A DNA stretch of 64,000 nucleotides. Source: Avena insularis. Taxonomy: Eukaryota > Streptophyta > Magnoliopsida > Poales > Poaceae. Under the pieces are notes generated by a model, which did not search any database, was not told the DNA's origin, and saw only the letters and a program-made list of their open reading frames with translations. Position numbers and translations under genes: made by a program. Positions 34,140 through 46,445 of the stretch are shown here, piece after piece (the stretch's first letter is position 1; each line of letters opens with the position of its first letter). The stretch lies in contig CM042685.1 of the NCBI GenBank assembly GCA_023614405.1, positions 188,514,257 to 188,578,256 of the forward strand, written 5' to 3'.

Positions 34140-34868
34140 CTTAAAGAGATCGGGAAACTCCGTCCTGATGTAGTCTTCTTGTTCCCAGGTAGCTTCTTCT
34201 TCAGTGTGGTTACTCCACTGGATCTTGAGAAACTTGATGCTTCGGGTCCTGGTCGTTCTGAAAGCTTACTCCAAAATACATATGGTTACTTCGGGATACG
34301 CCAGGTCATCGTTGATCTCTATGGTGCAGTGATCAATGTTCTTTAAAACCTCAGTCTTTTCCGGGACTTCTAGGCATTTGGGAAGTAACGATATATGGAA
34401 CACATTATGTACTGCTGACATCTCCTCCGGCAGTTCCAATTGATACAATACTTCTCCTCGACGATTCAAAATCTTGAAAGGTCCGATATATCTGGGGGAT
34501 AACTTTCCTTTGAGCTGGAAACGCTGCATTCCCTTCAAAGGCGACACTTTGAGATACACAAAATCTCTGTTATTGAAAGCGAGGTCTCGACGTCTCTTGT
34601 TGGCATAACTCCTCTGTCTTGACTGGGCGGTCTTGCGGTGCTCATGGATCTTGTGAACTTTCTCTTCTGCTTCTTGTAGGATGTCGGGTCTGAAAATCTG
34701 ACTCTCTCCTACTTCCGACCAATTCAAAGGGGTACGACACTTCCTTCCATACATGAATTCAAATGGGGACATTTTCAAACTGGCTTGATAACTATTGTTG
34801 TAAGAAAATTCTTCGAAAGGCAGACAGTCTTCCCATTTAGATTCATAATCTAGCACACAGTCTCTCAA
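34140..34868 (-). pseudogene. T2 integrase C-terminal region and chromodomain
   Basis: The frame 34868-34266 (200 codons) covers the integrase C-terminal part: YNNSYQASLKMSPFEFMYG, then LSPRYIGPFKIL and HNVFHISLLPKC, all hallmarks of plant Gypsy integrases. A TAA at 34266-34268 stops it. The same frame then continues to about 34142 with the chromodomain core (KFLKIQWSNHTEEEATWE). In chromoviruses this domain binds modified histone tails and steers integration into heterochromatin. The conserved W-S-N-H-T-E-E-E-A-T-W-E block is intact, so a single stop separates it from integrase. Confidence 0.85.
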
Positions 34869-34892
34869 TATATCTTCGAGTATTTGATTTAC

Positions 34893-35432
34893 TCACTCCG
34901 TTTGTCCATCTGTTTGAGGGTGATAAGTTGTGCTAAAATCTAGTCGGGTTCCTAATCCTTCTTGGACTTTCTTCCAAAATCTCAAGGTAAAATGAGTTCC
35001 TTGATCCGACACGATGTTCTTGGGGACTCCATGCAAACTGATGATTCTAGAAATGTACAACTCTGCTAGCTTCGAGCTTTGATACGTGGTCTTGACTGGT
35101 AAGAAATGGGCGACTTTGGACAATCTGTCAACTATGACCCAAATAGAGTCATTTCCCCTACTAGAAGTAGGCAAACCGGTGATAAAGTCCATTCCAACAG
35201 AATCCCATTTCCATTCTGGAATCTACAGTGGTTGCAACATTCCTGCAGGTCTCTAATGTTCCGCCTTGACTCTCTGACAAATATCACACTTGGCTATGTA
35301 GCTTCCGATTTCTCTCTTCATATTATGCCACCAAAATTCCTCCTTCAGAGCCTGATACATCTTCGTTCTTCCGGGGTGGATAGAATAAAGGGTATCATGG
35401 GCCTCTTTCAAAATAGCTTCCTTCAACTCTGA
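34893..35432 (-). pseudogene. T2 integrase, zinc-binding and catalytic core
   Basis: Upstream (35432 down to about 35260) the HHCC zinc-binding region is readable, with H, H and CDIC spaced as usual. The core, 35192-34893, has the first Asp in MDFITGLP, the second in VSDQGTHF and the Glu in DGQTE, so the D,D(35)E triad is present. A stop directly after DGQTE (where Arg is usual), and stops between the zinc region and the core near 35230, disable it. Confidence 0.88.
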
Positions 35433-35453
35433 ATCTGCTAGTACACAGATATG

Positions 35454-36431
35454 TCATTTGTACCACAGAACTCCTTCTTCGTCTTTGGTGAATCCGGGTA
35501 CTTTGCCTGTACCGATGCAACGTTTGATTCTGTCGATACTAGCATTTACTTTCCGCGCCTCCTTGATCTGACTGATCAATGTGGGTTGAAGTTCTATGCT
35601 AGCAAAAAATCCTTCACTTACTAATTCCATTCTGAAATTTTCCAACTCCCTGTGCAAACTTGGTTGCTCCTTTAGAATCATGGAGTTACAGCGGCACGAC
35701 AATCTACTAAGGGCATCTGCTACCACATTGGCTTTACCGGGGTGATAGTGAATGTACAGATCATAGTCCTTGCTTATCTCGATCCATCTTCTCTGCCTCA
35801 TATTCAGCTCCTTCTGAGTGAATATATACTTCAGACTCTTGTGATCCGAATAAATCTCACAACGGTTTCCCATGAGGTAGTGCCTCCATGTCTTCAGGGC
35901 TAGAACTATGGCTGCTAGTTCAAGATCATGGGTAGAATAGTTCTGTTCATGCTTCTTCAGTTGTCGGGATAGATAAGATATAACTTTGCCTTCTTGCATC
36001 GACACACATCCGAGACCAATCTTGGATGTGTCACAATACACATCAAACGGCTTCGTAATATTCGGCATGATTAAGATGGGGGCTGAAATTAATCTCCTCT
36101 TGAGTTCCTGAAAACTCGCTTCACATTTGTCCGTCCATTCAAACTTCTTATCCTTCTTCAACAATTGGGTCATGGGTCTTGCGTTGCTCGAGAATCCTTC
36201 TATGAACTTGCAGTAATATCTCGCCAATCCGAGAAATGCACGAACTTGGGTTTGAGTGGTTGGGGCCTGCCAATCTTCAACATCCTTCACCTTTGCAGGG
36301 TCAACGGTAATTCCTCCGGCTGATACAATATGTCCGAGAAATCCTACCTCCTGCAACCAGAATTCACATTTGCTAAACTTGGCATACAACTGAAGCTTCC
36401 TAAGGGTTCCAAGGATGGTCCTTAGGTGTAG
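35454..36431 (-). pseudogene. T2 reverse transcriptase C-terminal part and RNase H
   Basis: It starts at the solo-LTR boundary with the thumb region ([16 protein letters not shown]), then RNase H with [32 protein letters not shown] and VVADALSR. These are typical of Gypsy RNase H. The frame is open to a TGA at 35454. The N-terminal half of reverse transcriptase lies at 39663-40320, on the other side of the nested LTR. Confidence 0.88.
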
Positions 36432-36436
36432 CTCAT

Positions 36437-39400
36437 TGTAAGATCCCTCCTTTATAAAGGAAAAAAGGATCCCTGTGATTGCAATGCTAGTCCCTCTATC
36501 ATTGCTAGCATCCACAGTTTAAGATGAAGTACACATATACAAAGGTCATTTATTACATCCATTCCAGAGATAAACATAGTTTTTACAACTCCAAGGCCAC
36601 AGGCCTAATACAAGAGTTTGAATAAGTAAATAAAAAAGTCTTCATCTTCATGTGCCACAGGCAAGCATGTTGAGTGTAGACTCATGTCACCTAATCCTCA
36701 TCAGAGTAACCTGCAACATCACAAGTTACAGCCATAGTGGGTCAATACTTTGGAATAGTATTGGCAAGTGATACCTTAGTATAATTTAGGTGGACTGTAT
36801 TACTATATGCAATTTGGCTAAGTGTAGCTTGGCTTGCTTTGCTCAAAATAGGTTTTGCCTATTAGTTGAAATCACTAAGTTTTTCTTTGTCAAAACTTTC
36901 CCAAGGAACCACCAATAGACATTGAGGTCCTTCACCCTTGTTCTCCCACAAATTTTTACTTAGAAATTGGGATGAGGAGATTCTTGATAGCTTCCATGTC
37001 TTCATGCTCAAGTTGTCCATTGCCATGGACTTGGCTAAGTACTTAGATTTTTCCATCTGCAGAGGTTGTGCACTTTCCCCACCAGACTTGGTTTCACCAA
37101 GACAGGACCTTTCAGAAGCCTTCCCTTAGACCAAATGGACGCGTTCCAACCTATCATCCCACTACCACCAACTGTCCAAATGGCTAAGTTCTAGCAACTT
37201 ATATGGTCCAGGCAGAGCCCATATTGCCAAGTGGCTGCACTAGAAGCTTCTTAACACTTGGCCTCTAAAATCTCTTTGTTCCTGGGTGGCTTACCACAAG
37301 TGTGATACACAAGGTAAACCATAGAAATGGGCCTTGTGTAACCACTCAACATAAACCATTCTTTCCCTTCCACCCAGGTGTTTCATTAACTTAGTTGTTT
37401 TATTAGGCAAAACATAAGTCCAAAGACTTAGAAATATTTTCATCATAGCATGTATATTTTCACCAACCCTTGTTTGCTACTAGCTAGGCTAAGCATGGCA
37501 TAGATAGTAACTTAACTTAGAAATTTCCTAGCAATTCTACAACTACTAGGATTTCCCAACATGGCAGATAAGCAAAAATATAGTATGCAAGCCTAACAAA
37601 AATATTTCTAATGCTTAGTAGAAAACATAGGATAAAAATATTCATGAAGTACCACTTGCCTTGGTAGTTGGGAGAGTAGCACTCCTCACAATCACAATCA
37701 CTAGCACCAAAATCTACACAAAGATTGGTAGCAACAAATTACACACAAAACATATACAAACAAAAATATATGCATGCATGCAAAATGCTAAGTGATGATT
37801 TTTAAAACTCAACCAAGCAAGTGCATAGTACTGAATCCTAAACAAGTCAAGAACTTGCCAAACCAAATTTATTTAACACTAAAAACAATTCCTAAACAAT
37901 TCATATACTCAAATAAGCCCTACACATGTTTCTGCAAATAAAACCATTTTAACAGAGGCAAAACATTAAACACATTGCATATAAAGAAAGGTCTTGCTCT
38001 CCTGATTCCAACAGTATAAAATTTGTCAAAATCTAACATGGGGATCAAAAGTTATAGCTAAATAAAATTCAAACAATAATCTGATTCAAATTCTGTTTTT
38101 AAACCCTCACAGCTGCCACGCGGCGCTATCCTATTGGCGCGTACCGTTTCATGCGGATCGGTCTCTGCGATCCGTAGGATTTTAGTCAGATCTAGTGGCT
38201 CAGATGCGCTCGTACCCCTTCGTTTAAGTTCTAATCCCAGCCGTATGATCTACATCTAACGTTCCTGAATGCATTGACCAGAGATGAGCGGCGCTAGCGG
38301 CGGCGACTGGCGGCGGTGCGCTCTGACCGTGGCGGTGCCGGCGTTCTAGGTCGCCCGGGGAGGGGAGAGGATGCTCACCAGAACCGCGGTGATGCGGTGA
38401 AGCTCAACGTGTCTCTGGTTGGCGAAGGGGCGCTCGGAGTCGTCGCGGATTGCTCGTCGGAGTAGTCCCTGGCGGCTGTGGCTTCGGCTCGTCGATGTTG
38501 GCGATGTTCTGAACCGTGCTAAGACAAGGGGAGGGAACCGTTAGATGCGCAAGACGCTGAGGATCCTATGCGTATCAAACAGAGGGCAAGGGGCGGCTGG
38601 CACTTACGGGGAAAGGTCGCCGGAGTTTGAGCATAAGGCGGCGACGCTCTGTCGTTGATGTTGTCAAGGCTGCAGGCCATGCGCGAGCAAATGGAAGGTG
38701 TCAGTAGATGCGCACGGAGCTGTAGAGTATGATAGTAGAACCACGGATAGAGGGGGGTGCGGTGCTCACCGGAATTCGTCGGCGAGGTCATCGGAACAGC
38801 GGGGTTGCGGCGAAGAATACTCGCAGCCTGGGGGCGCTTCGGGTTGGCTTTGTTGGGGGAAATGGCAGCGAGAGGGAGGGGTTTAAGTAGGCAGGGGCTC
38901 GACAAGAAACGCCTGGAGAATCAATGGCAATTACGCCGCGGAATCAACGCCAGCAACGGCCAGCGGCGACGTGTTCTTCGCGAAATTTTGGAAGACGACG
39001 GTGACGTGGACCGGGCCCAGTGGTCTGCGAGAGAAACGGAGTGGGGGTGGGGTCCTGGCGTCAGTGACTCAGTGGGTGCGTCTGCGAGTGAAAGAGAGAG
39101 AGGAGGAACCCGGGTGGGCTAGCTGGGCGAGATCTGTTGATGGGCTCAAACCCTGGCGCTGGCCCTTTTCCTTTTCTTTATTCCTTTTCTATTTCTGATT
39201 TGATTTTCTGGAATGATTTTCAAATGATTTCAAACTCTATTTGAATTCCAATCTTTTTAGGATTTTTGCAGTGTGCAATAGTCACAAATCTGGGCATAAA
39301 ACCAAGTGGTCACTTTGAATTGGTTTGGTCATTTGAAATAAAATAGAATAAACAGTGACATAGCACTTGTTTGATATTGGTTTTGAAATTGGTTTTCAAA

Positions 39401-39657
39401 TGGTATTTGCTTTGAAATTTTTGGTTTAAACCTTAGCAATCTTAGCAAAACATTCTGAAAACAATAAGGCACAAAGTTTGGTTTCATGAACAACAACCTC
39501 TCATTAGAGAGTAGCATTTGTTTCAAACGCTGATCACATAAAATAATGAGCTCATATGCTCCTGTTTTGAAATGGTTTTCTGAAAATGAAACCCTAAATG
39601 ATTATGGATGCATGGATGATATGCATGAGTTTGAAACATGATTTTGAGGATGTTACA
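36437..39657 (-). mobile_element. Solo LTR of the T1 family, nested in T2 reverse transcriptase
   Basis: 3221 bp, from TGTAAGATCC to GATGTTACA, flanked by the perfect TSD CTCAT (36432-36436 and 39658-39662). It aligns with the T1 LTR at 799-3996 over its full length. No internal sequence remains, so the element was reduced by recombination between its LTRs. Its orientation is the same as T1, and removing it restores continuity of the T2 reverse transcriptase. Confidence 0.93.
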
Positions 39658-39662
39658 CTCAT

Positions 39663-40320
39663 GTTCTTCTTCTGATTTGGAATAGATCAGAATGTCATCG
39701 AGGAAAACAACGACAAAATTATCCAGGAAATCCATAAAAATCTTATTCATGAGTTTCATGAAATAAGCGGGGGCATTGGTTAATCCAAAAGACATGACAG
39801 TGTACTCATATAATCCATATCTGGTGGTAAAGGCGGTCTTTGGAATGTCCTCTGCGCGAATCTTGAGTTGATGATAACCAGTTCTAAGATCAATCTTAGA
39901 AAACACTTTGGCACCAGTCAACTAGTCAAACAGATCTTCTATCTTTGGCAGCGGGTACTTGTTTTTGATGGTGACATCATTCAACTTCTGATAATCCGTA
40001 CACAAACGGTTACCTCCATATTTCTTGTCCACAAACAAGACATGTGATCTCCATGGCGACGCACTTGGTTGGATCAATCCTATCTCCAGCATAGCATCCA
40101 GTTGCTTCTTCAGCTCCACTAATTCAGACGGGTTCATACTATAAGGTCTCTGGGCTATAGGTCCAATTCCAGGGATTAGTTCAATGATAAACTCGATATC
40201 CCGATCTGGGGGCATACCGGGCAAAACATCTGGAAATACATCGGGGTATGCACAGACTATTCTGACTTGGTCAATGGTTGGCTGGGCTAGACTCTTATTG
40301 CACTTGAATTGATGGGGCAA
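39663..40320 (-). pseudogene. T2 reverse transcriptase N-terminal part
   Basis: Frames 40320-39922 and 39921-39663 are one reading frame interrupted by a TAG. Landmarks are [17 protein letters not shown] and PSASPWRS, then [27 protein letters not shown] and the catalytic Y/F-x-DD as [11 protein letters not shown]. These read as the Tekay clade of chromoviruses. The sequence is cut after EEEHE by the solo LTR. Confidence 0.9.
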
Positions 40321-40433
40321 GGTTTCAGATACATGCTCGATTGATATTCAGCTGTACTGGTCATGGTTATGGCTTTCTTAGCACAGTAGATTAATCCTTT
40401 ATGATTTGACATCCAATCCATTCCTAGTACTAC

Positions 40434-40685
40434 TTACAAACCTTTAGTTCCAAGTACTATTAGATTAGCATAGAAATATATGCCATGGATTCGGATAGGT
40501 ACGGCCTTGCAAATTTGTCTAGCTTTGGTGGTTGAACCAGGTATTTGAATTATCATAACATGCTTCAATTTGGTTGGTTGAATCTTACTAGTGAATGCAA
40601 ATTCTTTGGTAACAAACGAGTGCGATGCTCCAGAATCAAACAACACTCTTGCAAGTACTGAGTTAACAGAAAACATACCCATCAC
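40434..40685 (-). pseudogene. T2 aspartic protease
   Basis: An 84-codon stretch with the active-site motif FDSGASHSF, typical of Gypsy proteases, which cleave the gag-pol polyprotein. It is in the same frame as gag, separated only by a TAA at 40710-40712. It ends at another TAA, where the family has LGMDW just downstream. The next domain is in a different frame, so a frameshift lies between 40433 and 40320. Confidence 0.8.
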
Positions 40686-40709
40686 GACATCTGGCGCTTC
40701 TTGGGCTTC

Positions 40710-41903
40710 TTAAGCATGCATGAGAAAGATACGGCCGTTGCGGTTGAGCGAATTCCCTGGGGCAAACCTTCTTCCAGGCTGAACGCGACGCTGCTGCAGA
40801 GCTCGGGCAGTTGCATTGGTGGCTGTAGCAATCTTCTTGGGGACATTGGAATAGTGACCCTTGGTTCCACATTCATAACAAGTCACCTGAGACTTGTCTT
40901 TTGCTGCAACAGGCACAACATTGCTTCCAGCCCTTGGGGCAGTGTTGGTGTTGGTGGCTACATTGTTGTTGTTGAACTTCGGCGGTGCACGATTGAGATT
41001 GTTGGGGTTGTCGGGGTTGTTGCGATTTCCTCCGGGCCTTGGGTTTCCTCCTCCACGGTTGGGATAGGTTGGACGGTTCATCGGAGGTCTGTTGTTTCTT
41101 GGGGCAAATCCTGGAGATGGGTTGGGGCGATATTTTGGGGTATGGTGGGTTCCTGGTTGATGCATCATGCGATGCTTGCGGTTCTCATTAGCTTGGTTGA
41201 TCTTGCCTTCCATCTGAATGGCGGAATCCACTAAGGCTTCAATATCAGCAAATAGTATATTGATCAACATTGTCTGCATCTCATCATGCAGACAATTCAA
41301 GAATATCTCCTTCTTCTTAGCTTCAGTATCTATCTCGTCCGGTGCATACCTAGCCAATGACAAAAATTTGTCATGGTACTCAACTACTGTCATCCTGTCT
41401 TGCTTCAGTTCCCTGAATTCATCTCTCAACCTTTTGATCAAACCCGGTGGCACATGGGTTCTACTAAACTTGATTTTGAATTCATCCCAAGTCATCATCT
41501 GTCCTCCATTCATGGCGCGAACGCTGTTCCACCATGCTCTTGCATCTCCGGCCAAATAGTGGGTAGCAAACAGTACCTTCTTGTTGGCTTCCACTCTGGC
41601 AACTTCTAGGTTGTTCTCCATGGTTTGAAGCCAATCATCGGCATCAAGGGGCTCTTTAGACTTAGTGAAAATGGGTGGATTGGTGTTCTGAAAATTCTTG
41701 AGCTTGGATCCATGGTTGTCCTGATTTCCATGGCCCTGATTGTTGTTGGCCATCTGAGCGATGTGCTGAAGGGTGGCTAAGTTGGCTTGATGTTCGGCTC
41801 TCTTAGCTTCGCGGTCAGAAACCAACATTTGCAAGCTTTGCAGCATCGGGTCCGGGGATGAACTGCTTCGTCCGCGAGGCATCTGAAGATTGAGATAGAT
41901 CAT
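40710..41903 (-). pseudogene. T2 gag with damaged zinc knuckle
   Basis: A 397-codon frame. Residues about 60-230 are the Retrotrans_gag domain (ARAWWNSVRAM, TWDEFKIKFSR, MTVVEYHDKFLSLARYAP). A Pro/Asn/Gly/Arg-rich stretch follows (about residues 250-335). The zinc knuckle reads CYECGTKGHYSNVP, so C, C and H are present but the fourth ligand Cys is absent, with Val followed directly by Pro. Gag assembles the particle, and the knuckle binds element RNA. The frame itself is open, but the knuckle should not bind zinc normally. Confidence 0.85.
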
Positions 41904-42105
41904 GAGAAAAGAGGGGAAATTTCTAAGATTTAGGGTTTTGAAAAGTTTTTGAAGTTTGACTCAGATTTTTCTAGCAACTTGCTTTTCATTCATTCATTCA
42001 TAGCACACGATACAAATACACACCACAACAAGGAAAACAGATGGTTTTAAGAACCATTCTGGGAAACTACGATACAGTGGGACCGGATACAACTCACTAG
42101 TGCTA

Positions 42106-42734
42106 CTACTCGAAGTCGGTGTCCTCCTCCTCATCATCATCAATAAAGGCGAAGTCATCCTCATCGGTGAAGAAGTCCATGGCCTGATCCTCTAGAAAGT
42201 CATCATTGTCACTGAGATAGGAGTAGGGGTCTCCACGAATGTCCTCCCCTGCATTCTCCCTCTCCTCGAGCTGCATATCCCTCTCGTGGACAATCTCCTC
42301 CAGCACTGTGATCCTGTGGCAGATATGGGCAATGATGCACTACTTCTTGTCGAGCTGACGGCGACGAGACTGGCGATCCTTCACTAGCATGGAAATGGTC
42401 TAATCCTTCTGGGCGGCGATGGCGTACTTGTGGTTGGCGTAGGAGCGGGAATTGTCCAACTCCTTCTACCGATCATACATCATGAAGCTGAGGTGGTCCA
42501 ATTGAGTCTTCAGCTCATGGTGATATGGTGCCTCCAGTGGTTGTCCCATAACATCACGCCTTGGATAGAGCTCAAAGCGGGTACCCTTGATCTGATTGAT
42601 ACTCTACCCACACAGACGGGCAAGAGCTTCCTGCATGGCCCTAGCAAGTCCATCGAGCCAGTTGTTCTCTCTAATGGTGAACTGAATTCCCTCTGAGGTG
42701 GGGGCTTCAATCTTTCCTCAGAGACTTGCAACAA
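42106..42734 (-). pseudogene. T2 pre-gag ORF region, broken
   Basis: Minus-strand open pieces at 42734-42510 and 42306-42106 between the primer site and gag. The second is very acidic and ends in an Asp/Glu run (DDDEEEDTDFE). It parallels the pre-gag region of T1. Function is unknown. Stops near 42340, 42400 and 42465 break it. Confidence 0.4.
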
Positions 42735-43110
42735 TCAGCCATTGAAATTCCTCTCCTTCCTGATCGTTGAGCTGAGCTCCGAAGAACTTGGGATGCGGAT
42801 GCTCCAACATTTCCGATAGCTGGTCCAAGTCATGCTCAAAGATGAGGTCTCCTCCATTCCCTAACTGATAGAACTTGCTATACTTCACGTCCATCTATAA
42901 GAATATAGGATGAGTAAGTTAGTAGAGTGATCAAGTGTGTCAAATTTTTGAGTAAGTTTGCAAGAATTTTTAAGGAACAGGAATTTTCATGAAAGAGTCT
43001 AAGTGATAAGAATGAGAATAAGTTTTCATAAATACTCACTTCCTTGATTTTGAAACTAAGTTATTTATTCAAATGTTCATTCTAAACTAGGGTCTCCTAT
43101 GGTCAGGATG

Positions 43111-43122
43111 GCTCTGATACCA
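43111..43122 (-). other. T2 primer binding site (tRNA-iMet type)
   Basis: The minus strand reads TGGTATCAGAGC three bases inside the 5' LTR, a full 12-base match to the usual initiator tRNA-Met primer site. Confidence 0.9.
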
Positions 43123-43125
43123 ACT

Positions 43126-46100
43126 TGTTAACACCCGGATTTTAAATCCTAGATGCATGTTATGCCATACATCGCAATCCTAGGATTACCATTTTTTGCG
43201 AGACAAAATAGATTGGATATCACAGTACATCATCCATTACAAACCATACATAAGGTCTTACAACAAATAAAGGATCTCATGATCCAGTCTTAATACAATC
43301 ATAGGAGTGGAATAACGTAATAATAACAGTAGCGTAGGAGAGACTCCATCTTCATGGTCACAGGAAATGCTGATGATGGGAGATGATCCTAGTTGTCATA
43401 ACCTTCCTGCGTTCTGTCCTCCTGATAGTCATCGTCATAGTCTGGCCATGGGAATAGCCAGGGACAAAGCCATGAGTACTCTTTAAGTACTCGCAAACTA
43501 ATACTAACAAGTGAAGTGGTTGTGGGTAGGAAATACTAAGCTCTAGGTTATTTTGCAAAAACCCAGATTTACCTTAACTAAGTTCAGAAGCAAAGAAAGC
43601 TAGTTGAAAGTTTTATAACACCTAAGTGGGAACTTGAATTTCATCTCACAGCCCTGTTGTAGTCAAGTCAAAGTCACAAATCATTTCATAAGTCATTTTG
43701 AAAACATCTGACGAGGGAACAGTATGGCCACTCCAACTGTCCATAACCGCGGACGCGGCTATTCGAATAGTTTGACACTCTGTAGAGGTGGTACACTTTT
43801 ACCACAACATTCGATACATCCGTCAGGAACAATCGTAAATTCACCATACTCAGTATGCGGATAATCAATCCTAACCTTTCAATTACACACCCTAGTATAG
43901 GGAACTCTCCTATGAGTTTGGCCTCCCAACCATGACCAATTGTCTTCTTGGGAACTGTATAGGTGGACAATCTTCACAAGGTAGCCTCAGCTCAAACCTT
44001 GGCCACAAGGGAACCCATACTAAGGTATATAAATTTCCAGTCAAGCCTACCCAAATTCCGGGTATTGTGGTTGTACGGTAAAATTGGAATGGTATCGCAT
44101 CCAGACAACCATCAGTTTTATAAAGGGCTAAGGCTCATGACTTAACATTTTCATCATCAAAATCATCTGGTGTTCAAGAACACATGTCAAAACATTTCAG
44201 TAGAATGACTCATCATTCTAAGGTTTTCATAACCATTTTCACCAAGTATTCCCATCTAAAGTGATCGAGTTTTATGATTAGCACTAGCATCTACAATTGG
44301 GGGTAAACACTAATGAGGGGTGGTAAACAAGTATATCTTATATAAGTTCAATCTCATGCCTCAGGATGACATCAAGATTATCTAAGTTAGGCCAAGTTTT
44401 ATGTTTTTTATGCTACCTTTAAATATATTTCTACTCTCTACAAGTCACTAAGTAAACTCTAATAGAAAGTTTTGATAAGGAAATAAAATAACTAAGCTTG
44501 CGAATAAAACAAGGATTGGGTATCAAGTGGTGTAAGCTTGCAAGTAAAACTTGCATGGTCTAGTTTAGCTTTCTAAGATATTAGTATATGCTTGCAAGGA
44601 TTAGCTTGCTAAGTTGCAAGTGTTAGCTAGCCTTGAGTAGAGCAGTGGTTGAAGTTCTCCTCGGCTTCTTCCTCGTGGTATTCTCCTTCCTCCTCGTATC
44701 CTTAGTCGGTACTAGCGACTATAAATAAATACGAGGTACACAATCACTAAACAATACTTAACTACTTTTATTTATCACACCAAGGTTTTCACTAGATGAT
44801 CTAGCATCATCACAAACATTACAATCATTAAGGCAAGGTTTTAATTATTCTTATTTTAGAAAAGTAATTTCTACTCATTAAAAAACTACTTAAGATTTAA
44901 TATTCTTCAACTAAAACATGGGATCATGTTTACACATGTCATCACCACATATTTCAGTACATGGGAATGTGATTTAAAGTGGTGTCACAATTTAATAAGG
45001 TTTAACATTTTTATTTTAATTAAATAAAGTGATTAGAATTGTATATGGGGCAATCTTTTATTACTTGTCCATTATTTCTGCAAGTAAACCTAGGTATTTG
45101 TTATATATTCAGAAAGGTTCTGAGAGAGAGGGGAGTGTGTTGGTGTGAAGAAATCGAGTAGGGGTGCCTCTATTTATAGTCCCAAGAGGGGGATGAAGAA
45201 CGCGGGTGGAGCTCGCCGTGGTCGTCGGCACAGTGGGATAATGGCATGGGCGATGGTAGGGGCGGTGCTATGCTCCCTGGCGAAGCTCAACGGCGTGGTC
45301 GTGAGGCGTGGGGCGGTGCGAGACGGTCGGAACACTGCGGTGCTCTAGGCGGGTCCGACAGGCATTTTAATGGCGCACCGCGGCTACGGGTCACGCGGCG
45401 GCGGACGGGGTTGTCTGGCGGTCTCCTAGGACGATGGTGATCACACTTTCAAGCAGCAAGGGCGGCACGCAGTCTGTGGGCGCGTGTCGAGTGTAGCGCT
45501 CTGGCGCGCTCTCGGCATGGCACATAGGCATAGGGCGTGGAAGTTCTAGGGTGGTCCAGTGGTTGGCAGGGCGTTGGCGTTGGACATGGGGTGGCAATGA
45601 ATGGTGGTCAATGTCCTAGACAAGGTGGCAAGGCTTGGTGCTTCTCCTAGCTTGTTGTCGACCATGGGGTGGCAAGGTGAGGCTCGGAATGGTCACCATT
45701 GATGGCAATGGCAAGCTCACACTGGTGCTAGAGCTTGATAACTAAGCTAGATGATCTACTAATAGCCTGTTGTGAGCTAGAGAGGGAACAAGGTTGGCCA
45801 AATCACTGCTCACTATAGTGTTTGTTGTTTGTTTGATTTGTGTTTGCGAGGTGTTTGATGAAATGGCTAAAAGAGATTTGAATTTGAATTTTTGGTTCAA
45901 ACTTGGTGGGTGCACTAGTTACATACTAGATAGTATCTGGTTAGTTGGAAAGGTCAAGGTGAATTGGTTTGGTTGGTTTTGAGAATTGGTGATCTTCCCA
46001 TATGATAAAGATTCAATTTTGAAATGTCCTTTGAATCAAGTTGCCAAATGTTTTTGTAAGTTTGAAAGGTGGGCTTGGGTTCACTTTTACTTGGTCTAGC

Positions 46101-46445
46101 AAGGGGTGAAAATAATTTTAATTATTTCTATTTGAAATCTTGGACTAGAAACACTCAAAGTGGCCTAGTGAGCAAGATTGGCAAAAATGACCATTTGCTT
46201 GTTTTGTTTTTTTTTTTATTTTCTCTTGATTTGTTTCAGCTTGGAAATGTTTTAGATGATTCTGTTTTCATCCTTAAACCATTTCTTGCTATTTAGAACA
46301 ATCACACAAGTCCATTCATGCATTCATACAATCATCACATACACACATGCATTCATATGATGTTGATTAACAAAAGTTTTTGTTAACCCTAAATTTGAGT
46401 AATTGGAATTTGATAATCATTGTTTAGTATTTTTGGGATGTTACA
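43126..46445 (-). repeat. T2 5' LTR with internal deletion
   Basis: 3320 bp, TGTTAACACC to GGGATGTTACA. Compared with the 3' LTR it lacks about 0.68 kb (equivalent to about 32090-32765), including the start of the GC-rich block. The join is at about 45117, in CAGAAAGGTTCTGAGAG. It keeps a 34-base or so stretch (near 45449-45500) that the other LTR lacks. Confidence 0.9.

Larger units (their letters stand above)
30105..46445 (-). mobile_element. T2: Tekay-clade chromovirus (Gypsy), complete but dead
   Basis: Minus-strand element flanked by the perfect TSD TCTAC (30100-30104 and 46446-46450). The order on the minus strand is 5' LTR (46445-43126), tRNA-iMet primer site, pre-gag ORF, gag, protease, reverse transcriptase, RNase H, integrase, chromodomain, polypurine tract and 3' LTR (34075-30105). 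RNase H before integrase defines Gypsy, and the C-terminal chromodomain defines chromoviruses. The total is 16.3 kb, of which 3.2 kb is a nested solo LTR. The two LTRs differ at about 6% of the first 260 aligned bases by eye, plus indels. Several in-frame stops and a frameshift make it non-functional. Confidence 0.92.
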
